64,000 bases of DNA from Pseudomonadota bacterium. GTDB taxonomy: Bacteria > Bdellovibrionota > UBA1018. The notes below the pieces were generated by a model, which saw nothing but the letters and a program-made list of their open reading frames with translations, made no database searches and was not told the DNA's origin. The translations under genes and the position numbers were made by a program. Where the stretch lies: the NCBI GenBank assembly GCA_027485695.1, contig JAIXQO010000001.1, forward strand, positions 496,001-560,000, in the 5' to 3' direction. Numbering within the stretch: the first letter of the stretch is position 1; the number at the start of each line of letters is the position of its first letter. Shown one piece after another: positions 17,328 to 25,488 of this stretch.

Positions 17328-18224
17328 TTAGCCCGATGGCGGTCCTTTCATGAATCCAAGGAGCGCCGCCAGGTCTCCAATCGGCGCCAAGATCAGGGTC
17401 AGGGCATAGACGGGAGCAGGGAGTCCTTGGCTTCGACGAGCAGGATCGATGACTCCACGAAAAAATGCGAACGCAGCGATCGTCATCAGCGCTCCGACCG
17501 TGCCAAACACCGTGGCCGCAAGTAAGGGTAGTCCGATCCAACCGAGTGCGATGAGCGCATATTTTTTCCAGATTCCGGCCTTACGGTCAAATCCAGCGTA
17601 AATGCTGCGTTTTCTTAAGTAGCCACTCCAGTTCCGTGGAAACGACGAATACGTCAGTGTTGCCTGAGTCGTCGGTGCCAGCGATCCGTTTTTACGAGCG
17701 GCGATCTTCCAAATCAAGTCCTCGGCTGCCCGCAGATCTTCTGGGAAAAAGAGTTTTTTCTCCAAAAGCACCGATCGGCGGATCACGGTTCCGGGTACGG
17801 TTTCATGCTCCGCATTTTTTCCATAAGACAGCGCGCAAGCCGCCTCTTGAAAAAACGTCTCGCCTAGGAACCTGCAACGTCCGAGTTGTCCTACGGATTG
17901 ATGGCTGCGGATCGCATTCATTGCGGATTCCAACCACCGTGAATCCAAGCGAATTCCCATGTCGAGAAATGCGATCCATTCTCCAGACGCACGCCGAACG
18001 CCTTCGTTTCGGGAGCGACCGGGATAGGAGGGACCAATCGAGATCACTTCGACTCGAAATGACGTTTGTCCGAATGCCTCACATGATTTTTTGAGCTCAT
18101 CGCTCGATCCACCGTCGATGAGAAGTACTTCTGTAGGTAAGAGCGTCTGAGCCGCAAGTCCACTCAAGGTCGCGCGGACCGCTTCGGCTTCGTTCTTAAT
18201 CGGAATGACGACGGTGATCGACAA
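17328..18224 (-). CDS. Family 2 glycosyltransferase with C-terminal membrane segments
   Basis: 298 aa. The start VVIPIKNEAEAVRATLSGL and LLIDGGSSDE are the nucleotide-sugar-binding strands of GT2 (GT-A fold). RNEGVRRASGEWIAFLDMG is the usual metal-binding region, although the DxD is changed to DMG. Hydrophobic segments near residues 228-258 and 272-292 suggest membrane attachment. It ends 77 bases before the MBOAT start and begins 3 bases after the deacetylase gene. Sugar donor and acceptor are unknown; the altered DxD leaves activity slightly uncertain. Confidence 0.8.
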   Translation of the reverse strand: MSITVVIPIKNEAEAVRATLSGLAAQTLLPTEVLLIDGGSSDELKKSCEAFGQTSFRVEVISIGPSYPGRSRNEGVRRASGEWIAFLDMGIRLDSRWLESAMNAIRSHQSVGQLGRCRFLGETFFQEAACALSYGKNAEHETVPGTVIRRSVLLEKKLFFPEDLRAAEDLIWKIAARKNGSLAPTTQATLTYSSFPRNWSGYLRKRSIYAGFDRKAGIWKKYALIALGWIGLPLLAATVFGTVGALMTIAAFAFFRGVIDPARRSQGLPAPVYALTLILAPIGDLAALLGFMKGPPSG

Positions 18225-18227
18225 GAG

Positions 18228-19013
18228 TTATGCTCCCTCGCCGGATGGATAGGGATCCGTCATTCTTGCGCGATTCCAGTCCCAGCGACCCTCGAGTTTC
18301 GCGCGAAACAGCGCGAGATTGTCTCGCGCCATGATCACGGTTCGAGGGATCGCGCACGAGAAATGACCGGTGTGGTGAACGCCCGGATAGCTCGTACCAG
18401 CGAATCGATAGCCGGCAGCTTGGGCGGCACGAGCGACTGGGACGTTCACGGAACCGTGCGGGTAGCTCATCGAATCGACCGAGTATTGCATGGCATCGGA
18501 TAACCATTCGCGGGATTGTTTGAGTTCGTGGTGCAAATTCGAGGCAGGAATTTCCGCAAGTTTTTGATGAGAGTAACCGTGCCCACCGATACGGATGAGT
18601 GGATGGTTGGCCAGCGTCTTGAGGTCCGCACGGGTCAAGAACTCCGGATGCTCGTCTTGAACCCGTTTTGGGATCACGAAAAAAGTCGCAGAAAATCCAT
18701 ATTTCTCGAGTTCAGGTAGAATCGTGGTCAGGAAATTCCTGTATCCATCATCAAAAGTCAGGGCGACTGAGCCGGACTGGGCGACACCAAACGGCACGAC
18801 CGGCATTTGGCTCGATTTCAAAACTCGGAGCTGTTCCCGGAAAACTTCCGTCTCCAAGGTGAATGCGCCGGTTGGATCGTCTTGCACGCGTTGTCCGACT
18901 GAATGATACATCAGGACGCGACAACCTTGATGGACGGGGGTTCGCGCCAAACGCCCCCAGGTTTGAGAGAGGGCTCGGTCGAGAGTCGTGTGAAGGGCGT
19001 TTTTTAGGCTCAA
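18228..19013 (-). CDS. Polysaccharide deacetylase (NodB-like, carbohydrate esterase 4)
   Basis: 261 aa. TFDDGY contains the catalytic base and metal Asp (D88, D89), and HGYSH supplies the metal histidines H145 and H149, the HxxxH of the NodB domain. CRVLMYHSVG at the start of the domain is typical of the family. There is no clear signal peptide, so it may act in the cytoplasm on a lipid-linked or nucleotide-linked N-acetyl sugar. It is the first gene of the minus-strand set deacetylase, GT2, MBOAT, SGNH, and its promoter region is shared with the divergent gene at 19115. Confidence 0.85.
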   Translation of the reverse strand: MSLKNALHTTLDRALSQTWGRLARTPVHQGCRVLMYHSVGQRVQDDPTGAFTLETEVFREQLRVLKSSQMPVVPFGVAQSGSVALTFDDGYRNFLTTILPELEKYGFSATFFVIPKRVQDEHPEFLTRADLKTLANHPLIRIGGHGYSHQKLAEIPASNLHHELKQSREWLSDAMQYSVDSMSYPHGSVNVPVARAAQAAGYRFAGTSYPGVHHTGHFSCAIPRTVIMARDNLALFRAKLEGRWDWNRARMTDPYPSGEGA

Positions 19014-19048
19014 TTGGCCTTCAGTCTACGGAAAACAAGCGTCTTCGT

Positions 19049-19079
19049 AATCAGGAAAATTGCGGGCGGGTTCCTGATT
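19049..19079. promoter_or_regulatory. Perfect 9-bp inverted repeat in a divergent promoter gap
   Basis: AATCAGGAA (19049-19057) and TTCCTGATT (19071-19079) flank a 13-base G-rich spacer, between the deacetylase start (minus) and the RmlD-like start (plus). A TATGCT -10-like box at 19101-19106 lies only 8 bases before the ATG at 19115, so the repeat would sit around the -35 region of the plus-strand promoter. The position is that of an operator for a dimeric regulator. It could also be a hairpin in the minus-strand leader. Confidence 0.4.
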
Positions 19080-19114
19080 CCTAAAAAACCTTCCGTCGGG
19101 TATGCTCGCAAAAA

Positions 19115-19981
19115 ATGGAAGCGGAATGGCAAATCACAGGCGTTACGGGAATGTTAGGTGGCGCTTGGGCAGAGTCCTTGGAATCCCAAGGTAAAAAAGT
19201 CCAACAGGTGGGTCGGGATCTTTTTGACCTCGAGCGACCAAACGCGGATTTTCTCAAAAGATCATCCCCTACGTTTTTTGCTCACTGTGCGGCCAACACC
19301 GCAGTGGACGCGTGTGAAGATTCTCCGGAACTCGCATTTCGCATGAATACCGCGGCAGTCGAGGTTTTAGGTCGGGCGCTCGATCCGCGTAGAACGACCT
19401 TCGTTTTCATTTCATCGACGGGCATCTACGGGAAAGCGAATCCCAGTGATCCGTATTCCGAGTATGATGAAGTGCGCCCAACTACCGTATATCACGAGTC
19501 AAAATGGCGCGCAGAGCAGTGGATCAGACGACACTATGCGAACCACTTGATTCTCAGAACCGGATGGCTCTTTGGTGGCCGAAAAGAACATCGCAAAAAC
19601 TTCGTCTGGAAACGCATTCAAGAGTCCCAAGGCAAAACCCACCTATTCGGGGATCCCTCTCAACGCGGTAACCCCACTTATATTCCGAGCCTGATTTCGA
19701 CGGCGGAACGAATGATCAGCGAAGGTATGCGCGGGACGTTCAATCTTGTGGGAGATTCCTCCGTCACTCGATTGGAATACGTCGCGGAGATCATGCGTTC
19801 GGCTGGACAAGGAGTCCAAGTGAGGGCAGGCGATAGTTCGATGTTTCAACGTCGCGCTCCGGTTTCGCCGAACGAGTCGGCTTCGAATCATAAGCTTAAA
19901 CTGTCGGGGCTCGTGTTCGATAGCGACTGGAAGAAACAAATGCAGAATTATATTCGAACACTTCAAGTCGAGGGCACCTAG
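19115..19981 (+). CDS. RmlD-like dTDP-4-dehydrorhamnose reductase family SDR
   Basis: 288 aa. The NAD(P)-binding turn GVTGMLGGAW lies close to the N-terminus, NTAVDACEDSPELAF is a strong RmlD-type segment, and the catalytic Tyr and Lys lie in VYHESK. RmlD enzymes reduce the 4-keto group of an epimerised nucleotide sugar. Since RfbF, RfbG and an RmlC-like cupin are in the window and RmlA/RmlB are not, it might reduce a CDP-linked 4-ketosugar. It begins a plus-strand run that continues 3 bases later into GT2. Confidence 0.8.
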   Translation: MEAEWQITGVTGMLGGAWAESLESQGKKVQQVGRDLFDLERPNADFLKRSSPTFFAHCAANTAVDACEDSPELAFRMNTAAVEVLGRALDPRRTTFVFISSTGIYGKANPSDPYSEYDEVRPTTVYHESKWRAEQWIRRHYANHLILRTGWLFGGRKEHRKNFVWKRIQESQGKTHLFGDPSQRGNPTYIPSLISTAERMISEGMRGTFNLVGDSSVTRLEYVAEIMRSAGQGVQVRAGDSSMFQRRAPVSPNESASNHKLKLSGLVFDSDWKKQMQNYIRTLQVEGT

Positions 19982-19984
19982 AGG

Positions 19985-20902
19985 ATGGCGCGTGTATCGA
20001 TTTTGATGAACTGTTTCAACGGCGCTCGTACCTTAAAAGAGGCGCTGGATTCCGTCGTTGCGCAGACGTACGCGGATTGGGAAGTCATCTTTATCGATAA
20101 TCAATCGACCGATGGGAGCGGAGAGATCGCCGCGAGTTACGGACCTCGAGTCAAAATCGTCCAAACCCCACGTAAAATGACCCTTTGTGAAGGTCGTGTT
20201 TTCTCTCAACCCTATGTGCAAGGTGAGTTCCTTGCCGTCCTAGATGTCGATGATCTATGGTTTCCGGAGAAACTTGCTCGGCAAGTTCAGATCATGGACG
20301 AAAACCCAGACGTGGGTCTCGTGTACTCGAATACGATGTATTTCTCCGATCGTGATGGCGATGTGAAAGCCGCGTATGTCGAGACCATGCCTTCGGGAGA
20401 CGTGTTCCGCGCGATCCTTCGTAACTATTTCATTTCTCTAGAAACCGTACTGGTTCGTCGGAGCGTCATGGATCGACACGGGCTCTATTTCAGCCCTCGT
20501 TACAATGTGAGTTCGGACTTGGAGCTCTTCGTGAAGCTCGCCTTTCACACTCGGTTTCAATACATTGATGCGGTCTTGGCGAAGTGGCGTTTCGGTCACG
20601 GAAACGAATCCGTCCATCAGTTCATGAGTTTTCCTCGAGAATACGAACAATTGCTGGTGGATCTTGATGAGATGATCCCGGATTTTGAAAAGCGATATGC
20701 GAGCGAGATTCAACATCTACGCGGCGTGATCGAAAACATGTACGGCATTGGAAACTGGAAAAAAGGTGATCGACGCCAAGCGCTCGAGCATTTTTCAAAA
20801 GCCAAGGGCTACAACCGTAAATATTGGTTGCCGTACTTACTGAGTCGTTGGCTACCGTACTCCGTCTACGGAAAATTTCGCGAAAAGATCGGTAAAATTT
20901 AA
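19985..20902 (+). CDS. Family 2 glycosyltransferase
   Basis: 305 aa. The GT-A donor-binding strand is VSILMNCFNGARTLKEALDS, followed by IDNQSTDGSGEIA and the metal-binding DVDD in LAVLDVDDLWFPEKL. The C-terminal third is helical and carries a short TPR-like stretch (QALEHFSKAKGYN). It starts 3 bases after the RmlD-like gene and is followed by the DUF4910 gene after 18 bases. A cytoplasmic or membrane-associated sugar transferase for repeat-unit assembly is the likely role; sugar unknown. Confidence 0.85.
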   Translation: MARVSILMNCFNGARTLKEALDSVVAQTYADWEVIFIDNQSTDGSGEIAASYGPRVKIVQTPRKMTLCEGRVFSQPYVQGEFLAVLDVDDLWFPEKLARQVQIMDENPDVGLVYSNTMYFSDRDGDVKAAYVETMPSGDVFRAILRNYFISLETVLVRRSVMDRHGLYFSPRYNVSSDLELFVKLAFHTRFQYIDAVLAKWRFGHGNESVHQFMSFPREYEQLLVDLDEMIPDFEKRYASEIQHLRGVIENMYGIGNWKKGDRRQALEHFSKAKGYNRKYWLPYLLSRWLPYSVYGKFREKIGKI

Positions 20903-20920
20903 CTGTATGAAGGTCAAACC

Positions 20921-22249
20921 ATGAGCACTTGGGCGAACGCAAAAAAAGCAGTTCCGAACGCAAAAGAGCTAGAGTCTCTTTTTGATCGCTTATGGCCGAT
21001 TTGCCGTAGCCTGACCGGCGAGGGGTTTCGTCGGAGTCTTCAGATTCTGTCGGAAACGATGCCGCTTGAAAAAGTCGAGGTTCCGACCGGCACGCCAGTT
21101 CTTGATTGGACGGTACCTCGAGAATGGAACATCTCTGAGGCCTACTTAGAAGACGAATCTGGGCGTAGGTGGGTCGACTTCGCCGAGAACAATCTTCATG
21201 TGCTAAACTACTCGGTTCCAACCGATCAGTGGCTGAATCGAAGCGAACTGGACTCGCATCTATACTCTCTTCCAGAGATGCCTGACGCCATACCTTATGT
21301 GACCTCATATTATGCGGAACGCTGGGGTTTTTGTTTGTCCGAAAAACAGCGATTGAGTCTGCCAAAAACCGGTAAATTTCACGCAGTCATTCGTAGCGAG
21401 CTGAAGAGCGGTTCTCTCACTTACGGACACCTGCTCTTGCCAGCGACCGTCCCGACCGATCAAGAGATATTGATCTCAACTTATTTGTGCCACCCTTCGA
21501 TGGCGAATAACGAACTCTCGGGACCGATGGTCGCCCAAGCGATCTATCAAGGACTTAAGTCCGTTCAAGACCGCCGCTACAACTACCGTTTTGTCGTCAT
21601 CCCGGAAACGATCGGCGCGATCACTTATCTCGCCAAATACGGTGAACACCTTAAGAAAAACTGCCGCGCGGGACTCGTCGTGACCTGCGTAGGCGATGGA
21701 CGGGCGACCCACTATAAACGCAGTCGACGAGGAAACGCATTGATCGATCAAGTCGCCGAATTCGTTCTCTCACGTGATCCGAGTATTCGTGAGCAACTTC
21801 GTGTGATGCCGTTTTTCCCAACCGGATCGGACGAGCGACAGTATTGTTCTCCGGGATTCGATCTACCGGTGGGTTCAATCACCCGTTCGATGTACGGAAA
21901 ATATCCGGAATACCATACGTCCCTCGACAACAAGGACTTTGTCGATTTCTTCGAGATGAAACATTCGGCGGAACTCTATTTGGATGTACTCGAGGGTTTC
22001 GAATTAAATCAGAAATATCTGAACTTAGCTCCTCACGGCGAACCGATGCTTAGTAAGCGTAATCTGTACAACACGCTCGGGGCGAATCGGGTTTCGCCGC
22101 AGCTTCAGCAAATGATCGCCTATTTGCTCGCTTACTCGGACGGAGATCACTCGGTGCTGGATATCGCCAAGATGGCGAATATGGATCTGGCGGAGTTCCG
22201 CGAACCGATTCGCCTTCTGACCCAAGCCGCGCTTCTCAAGGAAATTTGA
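20921..22249 (+). CDS. DUF4910 aminopeptidase-like protein with C-terminal winged helix
   Basis: 442 aa, matching the polysaccharide-cluster family built from a DUF2172-type N-terminal domain, an M28-like DUF4910 domain and a C-terminal winged-helix (HTH_47-type) domain. Putative zinc ligands lie in TYLCHPSMANNELSG, in PTGSDERQY and in EYHTSLDNKDF. The last 45 residues (DGDHSVLDIAKMANMDL...) form the winged helix. Campylobacter Cj1295 belongs, as I recall, to this family and is needed for methylated-glycerate modification of pseudaminic acid on flagellin. A hydrolase or acyl-transfer role on a sugar amide is therefore suggested, not shown. Confidence 0.82.
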   Translation: MSTWANAKKAVPNAKELESLFDRLWPICRSLTGEGFRRSLQILSETMPLEKVEVPTGTPVLDWTVPREWNISEAYLEDESGRRWVDFAENNLHVLNYSVPTDQWLNRSELDSHLYSLPEMPDAIPYVTSYYAERWGFCLSEKQRLSLPKTGKFHAVIRSELKSGSLTYGHLLLPATVPTDQEILISTYLCHPSMANNELSGPMVAQAIYQGLKSVQDRRYNYRFVVIPETIGAITYLAKYGEHLKKNCRAGLVVTCVGDGRATHYKRSRRGNALIDQVAEFVLSRDPSIREQLRVMPFFPTGSDERQYCSPGFDLPVGSITRSMYGKYPEYHTSLDNKDFVDFFEMKHSAELYLDVLEGFELNQKYLNLAPHGEPMLSKRNLYNTLGANRVSPQLQQMIAYLLAYSDGDHSVLDIAKMANMDLAEFREPIRLLTQAALLKEI

Positions 22250-22251
22250 CG

Positions 22252-23484
22252 ATGTCCCGAGAAGTCCTCTTAGCATTCAGCAAAGAAGACGCGGAATTGG
22301 CACGAGAATACCCGGGTCGGGTGTTTGCGTGGACTCCTCCGGCCGTACACGCACTCCGAAAAGCTCGAGTCGATTTCAAAACGCTTTCTGATATCCAACT
22401 AGAAAAAAAATTCTGGGGATACGATCACGTCGACCTGCTTTGTCGTTTCGAGAATTGGTGCTCCGGAATCGATCGATTGCTTCAGGACGAAATTCCCGAA
22501 CTCAAGGCCATGAACGTTCGTCCGTTCGCTTACAAACTATTGGCAATGAGGAAGGTTTTTTTCCAGTACCTCAACGATTATAAAAAACTGAAATATGTGA
22601 GCGAATTCTATCAGTCTCCGCTTTGCTATCGAGCCGGCCCAGAGACGGAATACCTCGATCAGTTTGCCTCGCTCGGCGAGTTCACGATTCCGCTTCGATG
22701 CTTGAATCCTGAATCTCGTGCGAGTTTGCCGTTAGGTGCGATCGGACACTGGTATCAAGAACACGGTTTTATCAAACAAGTCGGCAAATTCATGTTGCGC
22801 GACCGCAAGGTCAAGCGTCTCTCAGATTTTCTCAGAGCGTTGATTGGGAACCGATTGGGCTCAAAACGACCAGCGATCCTCGTGATTAATCGCGGATACG
22901 ATAGCGATGAGATTATGAGGCGGATGCGTGAGCAGGTCGGCGTGGACACGATTTTCTGGGAGGATTGCGTACGCATTCCTTCGCGACCGCTGATTTTCAA
23001 TTCCGCCTCAATTCAAAAACGGATTTTCCAAGAAATGAAGAATCATCCGTGGACGGTAGCCGATGGGGTCGACTTCCTCCCGTTCTTTGAACCTTTGATC
23101 CGCTCGACGCTCGAATTCGACGTGCGAAGACTACTCGAAATCAGTCATGCGTTTTTAGAGTTCGACCGCAAATTTCGATTTTCAGTGGTTTTCGCGGCCG
23201 CCGCCTCAACCGAAGGCGAAGCGATCTTCGATCAATGTGATCGTCTCGGAATACCGACGACGCTCAACCTTCATGGCGGGAGTGTGGGAGTTTACCGGGA
23301 TTTCGCGCCCATGCCGGCGATTTCGACCGGATACAAACGGGCTCAAAACTCGTTCTACCTGGTCTATTCGGATCTGATGAAATCCTATTGCGATGAGGTC
23401 AAGGCGATCTCTCCGGCCTACGGAATGGAGAATGTAGCCGTCGGATCCCCTCAGTTGGACCGACTTTGGGAGCAATTTCGATGA
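22252..23484 (+). CDS. GT-B-like surface-carbohydrate protein, N-terminal part (split)
   Basis: 410 aa from the ATG at 22252, chosen over the TTG at 22246 because AAGGA lies 9 bases upstream. I do not recognise a named family with certainty. The last 15 residues, VAVGSPQLDRLWEQF, look like the G-x-P-x-x-D-x-L hinge that in capsule and teichoic-acid-type GT-B transferases joins the acceptor domain to the nucleotide-binding domain. The protein stops right there. The following gene starts by an ATGA overlap and has what looks like the missing C-terminal domain. It may be half of a two-chain transferase. Confidence 0.6.
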   Translation: MSREVLLAFSKEDAELAREYPGRVFAWTPPAVHALRKARVDFKTLSDIQLEKKFWGYDHVDLLCRFENWCSGIDRLLQDEIPELKAMNVRPFAYKLLAMRKVFFQYLNDYKKLKYVSEFYQSPLCYRAGPETEYLDQFASLGEFTIPLRCLNPESRASLPLGAIGHWYQEHGFIKQVGKFMLRDRKVKRLSDFLRALIGNRLGSKRPAILVINRGYDSDEIMRRMREQVGVDTIFWEDCVRIPSRPLIFNSASIQKRIFQEMKNHPWTVADGVDFLPFFEPLIRSTLEFDVRRLLEISHAFLEFDRKFRFSVVFAAAASTEGEAIFDQCDRLGIPTTLNLHGGSVGVYRDFAPMPAISTGYKRAQNSFYLVYSDLMKSYCDEVKAISPAYGMENVAVGSPQLDRLWEQFR

Positions 23485-24077
23485 TTTACACCTATGTTTG
23501 TGGAGCCATGGGTGCGTACAACATCGAGTTCAAAAACGGTGTTTACGATGACGCGAGCCTCTACCAACTCAGGCACGAGGTTGCCGAACTTTTTTACGCT
23601 CAAACCACGCATCAACTGAGATTTAAGCTCGGATATGACCTTGAGAAAAAACATTATGGGTTTGAGGACGAGGTTGAGCGCCGGAATCAGCCCCAAGTTT
23701 CACTGATTGGAAGTCGAACGGGATTCGTGACGACCTTTGCTACCACGGACGTTTTCTTGATCGAAGCGCCCAGCACCTCGTTGCTCGAGATCCTCGTCAC
23801 CGAGAAACCTGCGCTGGTCCTGAGTGACGAACGTGGCCTCAGGCTCCGGCCAGAGATCCTGAGACTCCTTCGAAAACGGGTCGCGATCGCCCCAGATCCC
23901 GAGGCTTTTACCCAGGCCATTGATTCACTGCTGCGCGATGGTTTTGTGGGTCCGCTTTGGCAGGGGGTCCATGCGTCGAACCGAGAGCTTTTCGAGGCGT
24001 TCACTCGGACTGGCGGTCGTCCGGGGCTCGAAAATATCACAGCATTTCTCACCAAAACCCTCAGCCAGCGCACCTAG
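23481..24077 (+). CDS. GT-B-like protein, C-terminal nucleotide-binding part (split partner)
   Basis: 198 aa. The ATG at 23481 overlaps the previous stop (ATGA); another in-frame start lies 15 bases upstream. The segment DVFLIEAPSTSLLEILVTEKPALVLSD resembles the donor-binding strand-helix of GT-B transferases, where a Ser/Thr-rich loop is followed by a conserved Glu and a 'P-x-x-x-L' strand. Alone it lacks an acceptor domain, so it should work with the preceding chain. A recent frameshift in one original gene is the alternative, but both parts have clean starts and stops. Confidence 0.55.
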   Translation: MIYTYVCGAMGAYNIEFKNGVYDDASLYQLRHEVAELFYAQTTHQLRFKLGYDLEKKHYGFEDEVERRNQPQVSLIGSRTGFVTTFATTDVFLIEAPSTSLLEILVTEKPALVLSDERGLRLRPEILRLLRKRVAIAPDPEAFTQAIDSLLRDGFVGPLWQGVHASNRELFEAFTRTGGRPGLENITAFLTKTLSQRT

Positions 24078-24176
24078 CCGAACCCATCGGATTTCCTCGG
24101 GAGTTCCTGGGATTTCCGCCCAAAAAGGGCTGGAAAAGACTGGCGCACCAGGGGGGTTAGTTGCTATAGAAATTCG

Positions 24177-25235
24177 GTGTCCTTAAAAACTGGAATGAAT
24201 GGGTTTGGCCGCTTTGGCTTGCATCTTCTCAAGTATTGGCTCGATCGTAGCCAAGCTTCGGGATTCTCTTTGGATTACATCAACGATGACTTCCTTTCGT
24301 TTGAGCACGCGCTCGAACTGATCCGAAATGACCGTTATGTTCAGATCCTCAAGATCTACAAGTTGAGCGTTCATGGAACGACGATGACTTTCACGAGTCC
24401 AGACGGCGTCGCGAGCACGATCGAGTACACGAACGAGCCACGTGACAACATCAGCTGGGTCGGCAAGGTCGATTACTTCCTCGAGTGCTCGGGCAAGAAC
24501 ACCATCTCCAAAGACTGCGAACCGTTCCTCGTCGGACAAACCAAAAAAGTGGTGATCTCCGCGACCTCATGGGATTGCGAGAAAACCCTCGTTTACGGTT
24601 TCAATCACCAAGAAGCCCCGCACGCGAAAATCGTCTCCTACGGCTCTTGCACGGTGAACGCTTACGTACCGCTCGCATCGTTCATCCATTCCGCGTTTGG
24701 CGTCCGTGCCAGCGACGTGAACGTGATTCACAATATTCAGGAATACAAACTGAAAGACGAATCCAACCACACGATGGTTCGCAAATTCTGCACGCTCGAG
24801 AAGCAGGGCCCGAACATCCTCAAGTTCATCAACAAAGATAACTTCATCGTCAACTACACGATCGTGCCTTATGCCGGTGTGTCGATGATCGATTTCCGTT
24901 TTGAGCTCGAGCGCCCAAAATCTGTCGAAGAAATGATTCAACAGCTGGATCAAGCATTCACGAGCGGTGCCCTCAAGCACCTCTACGCGTTTGATGAAAC
25001 GGACCGCGGTCCGGAAGTGCACACCTGTACGCCTTACTCGTCGGTTTTCATCCGCGACAAAATCAAGGTTCTCGGAAATTCCCTCTACATGCAGGCGTAT
25101 TTCGATAATGAGAACTCGGTGAACCGTTACTTCGATCTCGTGAGCTACTTCGCCCACGAGGAAGCGAAAACGTCCGCGGATCGTGGAAGCCGTGTTTCCG
25201 CCATTTCCGGTGGTTCCAAGGCAGGACTGGTTTAA
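24177..25235 (+). CDS. Glyceraldehyde-3-phosphate-dehydrogenase-like enzyme, divergent paralogue
   Basis: 352 aa from GTG (MSLKTGMNGFGRFG, matching the NGFGRIG start of GapA). The catalytic Cys is C158 in SYGSCTVNAY, equivalent to SNASCTTN, and H185 in VIHNIQEY takes the place of the catalytic His. The usual PTSTGAA and RVPVP phosphate-binding stretches are replaced by diverged sequence (IVPYAGVSMIDF), so the substrate is probably not glyceraldehyde-3-phosphate itself. Its stop overlaps the ACP start by one base. It may oxidise a phosphorylated or sugar-derived aldehyde to an acyl intermediate for the adjacent carrier protein. No strong ribosome-binding site is seen; a TATAGA box only 6 bases upstream hints at a very short leader. 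Confidence 0.75.
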   Translation: MSLKTGMNGFGRFGLHLLKYWLDRSQASGFSLDYINDDFLSFEHALELIRNDRYVQILKIYKLSVHGTTMTFTSPDGVASTIEYTNEPRDNISWVGKVDYFLECSGKNTISKDCEPFLVGQTKKVVISATSWDCEKTLVYGFNHQEAPHAKIVSYGSCTVNAYVPLASFIHSAFGVRASDVNVIHNIQEYKLKDESNHTMVRKFCTLEKQGPNILKFINKDNFIVNYTIVPYAGVSMIDFRFELERPKSVEEMIQQLDQAFTSGALKHLYAFDETDRGPEVHTCTPYSSVFIRDKIKVLGNSLYMQAYFDNENSVNRYFDLVSYFAHEEAKTSADRGSRVSAISGGSKAGLV

Positions 25236-25486
25236 TGAATCCGGCAGTGGAATCTGATTCTAAACGACGTCAGGTTCAAACTATTGTCAAAGAAGAGCTC
25301 AATCTGATCGAGCTCCCATCTCCGCACGCAAAACGCGAAGATTTCGTGGAGTGGGATTCCTTGGCGTTCATGTCGATCGTTTCTCGTGTTGAAGTGGAAT
25401 TTCAAATCGAAGCTTCGCCGAGCAACATCCAGTCGTTCGAGTCCATCGACGGAATCCTCGAGGAACTTCGCAAAGCAGGAAAATAA
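25235..25486 (+). CDS. Acyl carrier protein
   Basis: 83 aa, four-helix carrier-protein size. The phosphopantetheine attachment motif is DSL in VEWDSLAFM, with Ser at position 42. The surrounding WDSLAFMSIVSRVEVEF pattern is typical of ACPs used outside fatty acid synthesis. It lies between the GAPDH-like gene (TAATG overlap) and the AMP-forming ligase (2-base gap), so it is probably charged by that ligase. No phosphopantetheinyl transferase is in the window; the host enzyme would serve. Confidence 0.88.
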   Translation: MNPAVESDSKRRQVQTIVKEELNLIELPSPHAKREDFVEWDSLAFMSIVSRVEVEFQIEASPSNIQSFESIDGILEELRKAGK

Positions 25487-25488
25487 AA

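Noticed and set aside
24078..24176. Intrinsic terminator before the GAPDH-like gene
   Set aside because: A small GCCC-AAAAA-GGGC hairpin is present, but there is no T run after it and the stem is only 4 bp.
24177..25235. Housekeeping glycolytic gapA
   Set aside because: Phosphate-binding loops are changed, and the gene is in a carrier-protein module rather than next to pgk.
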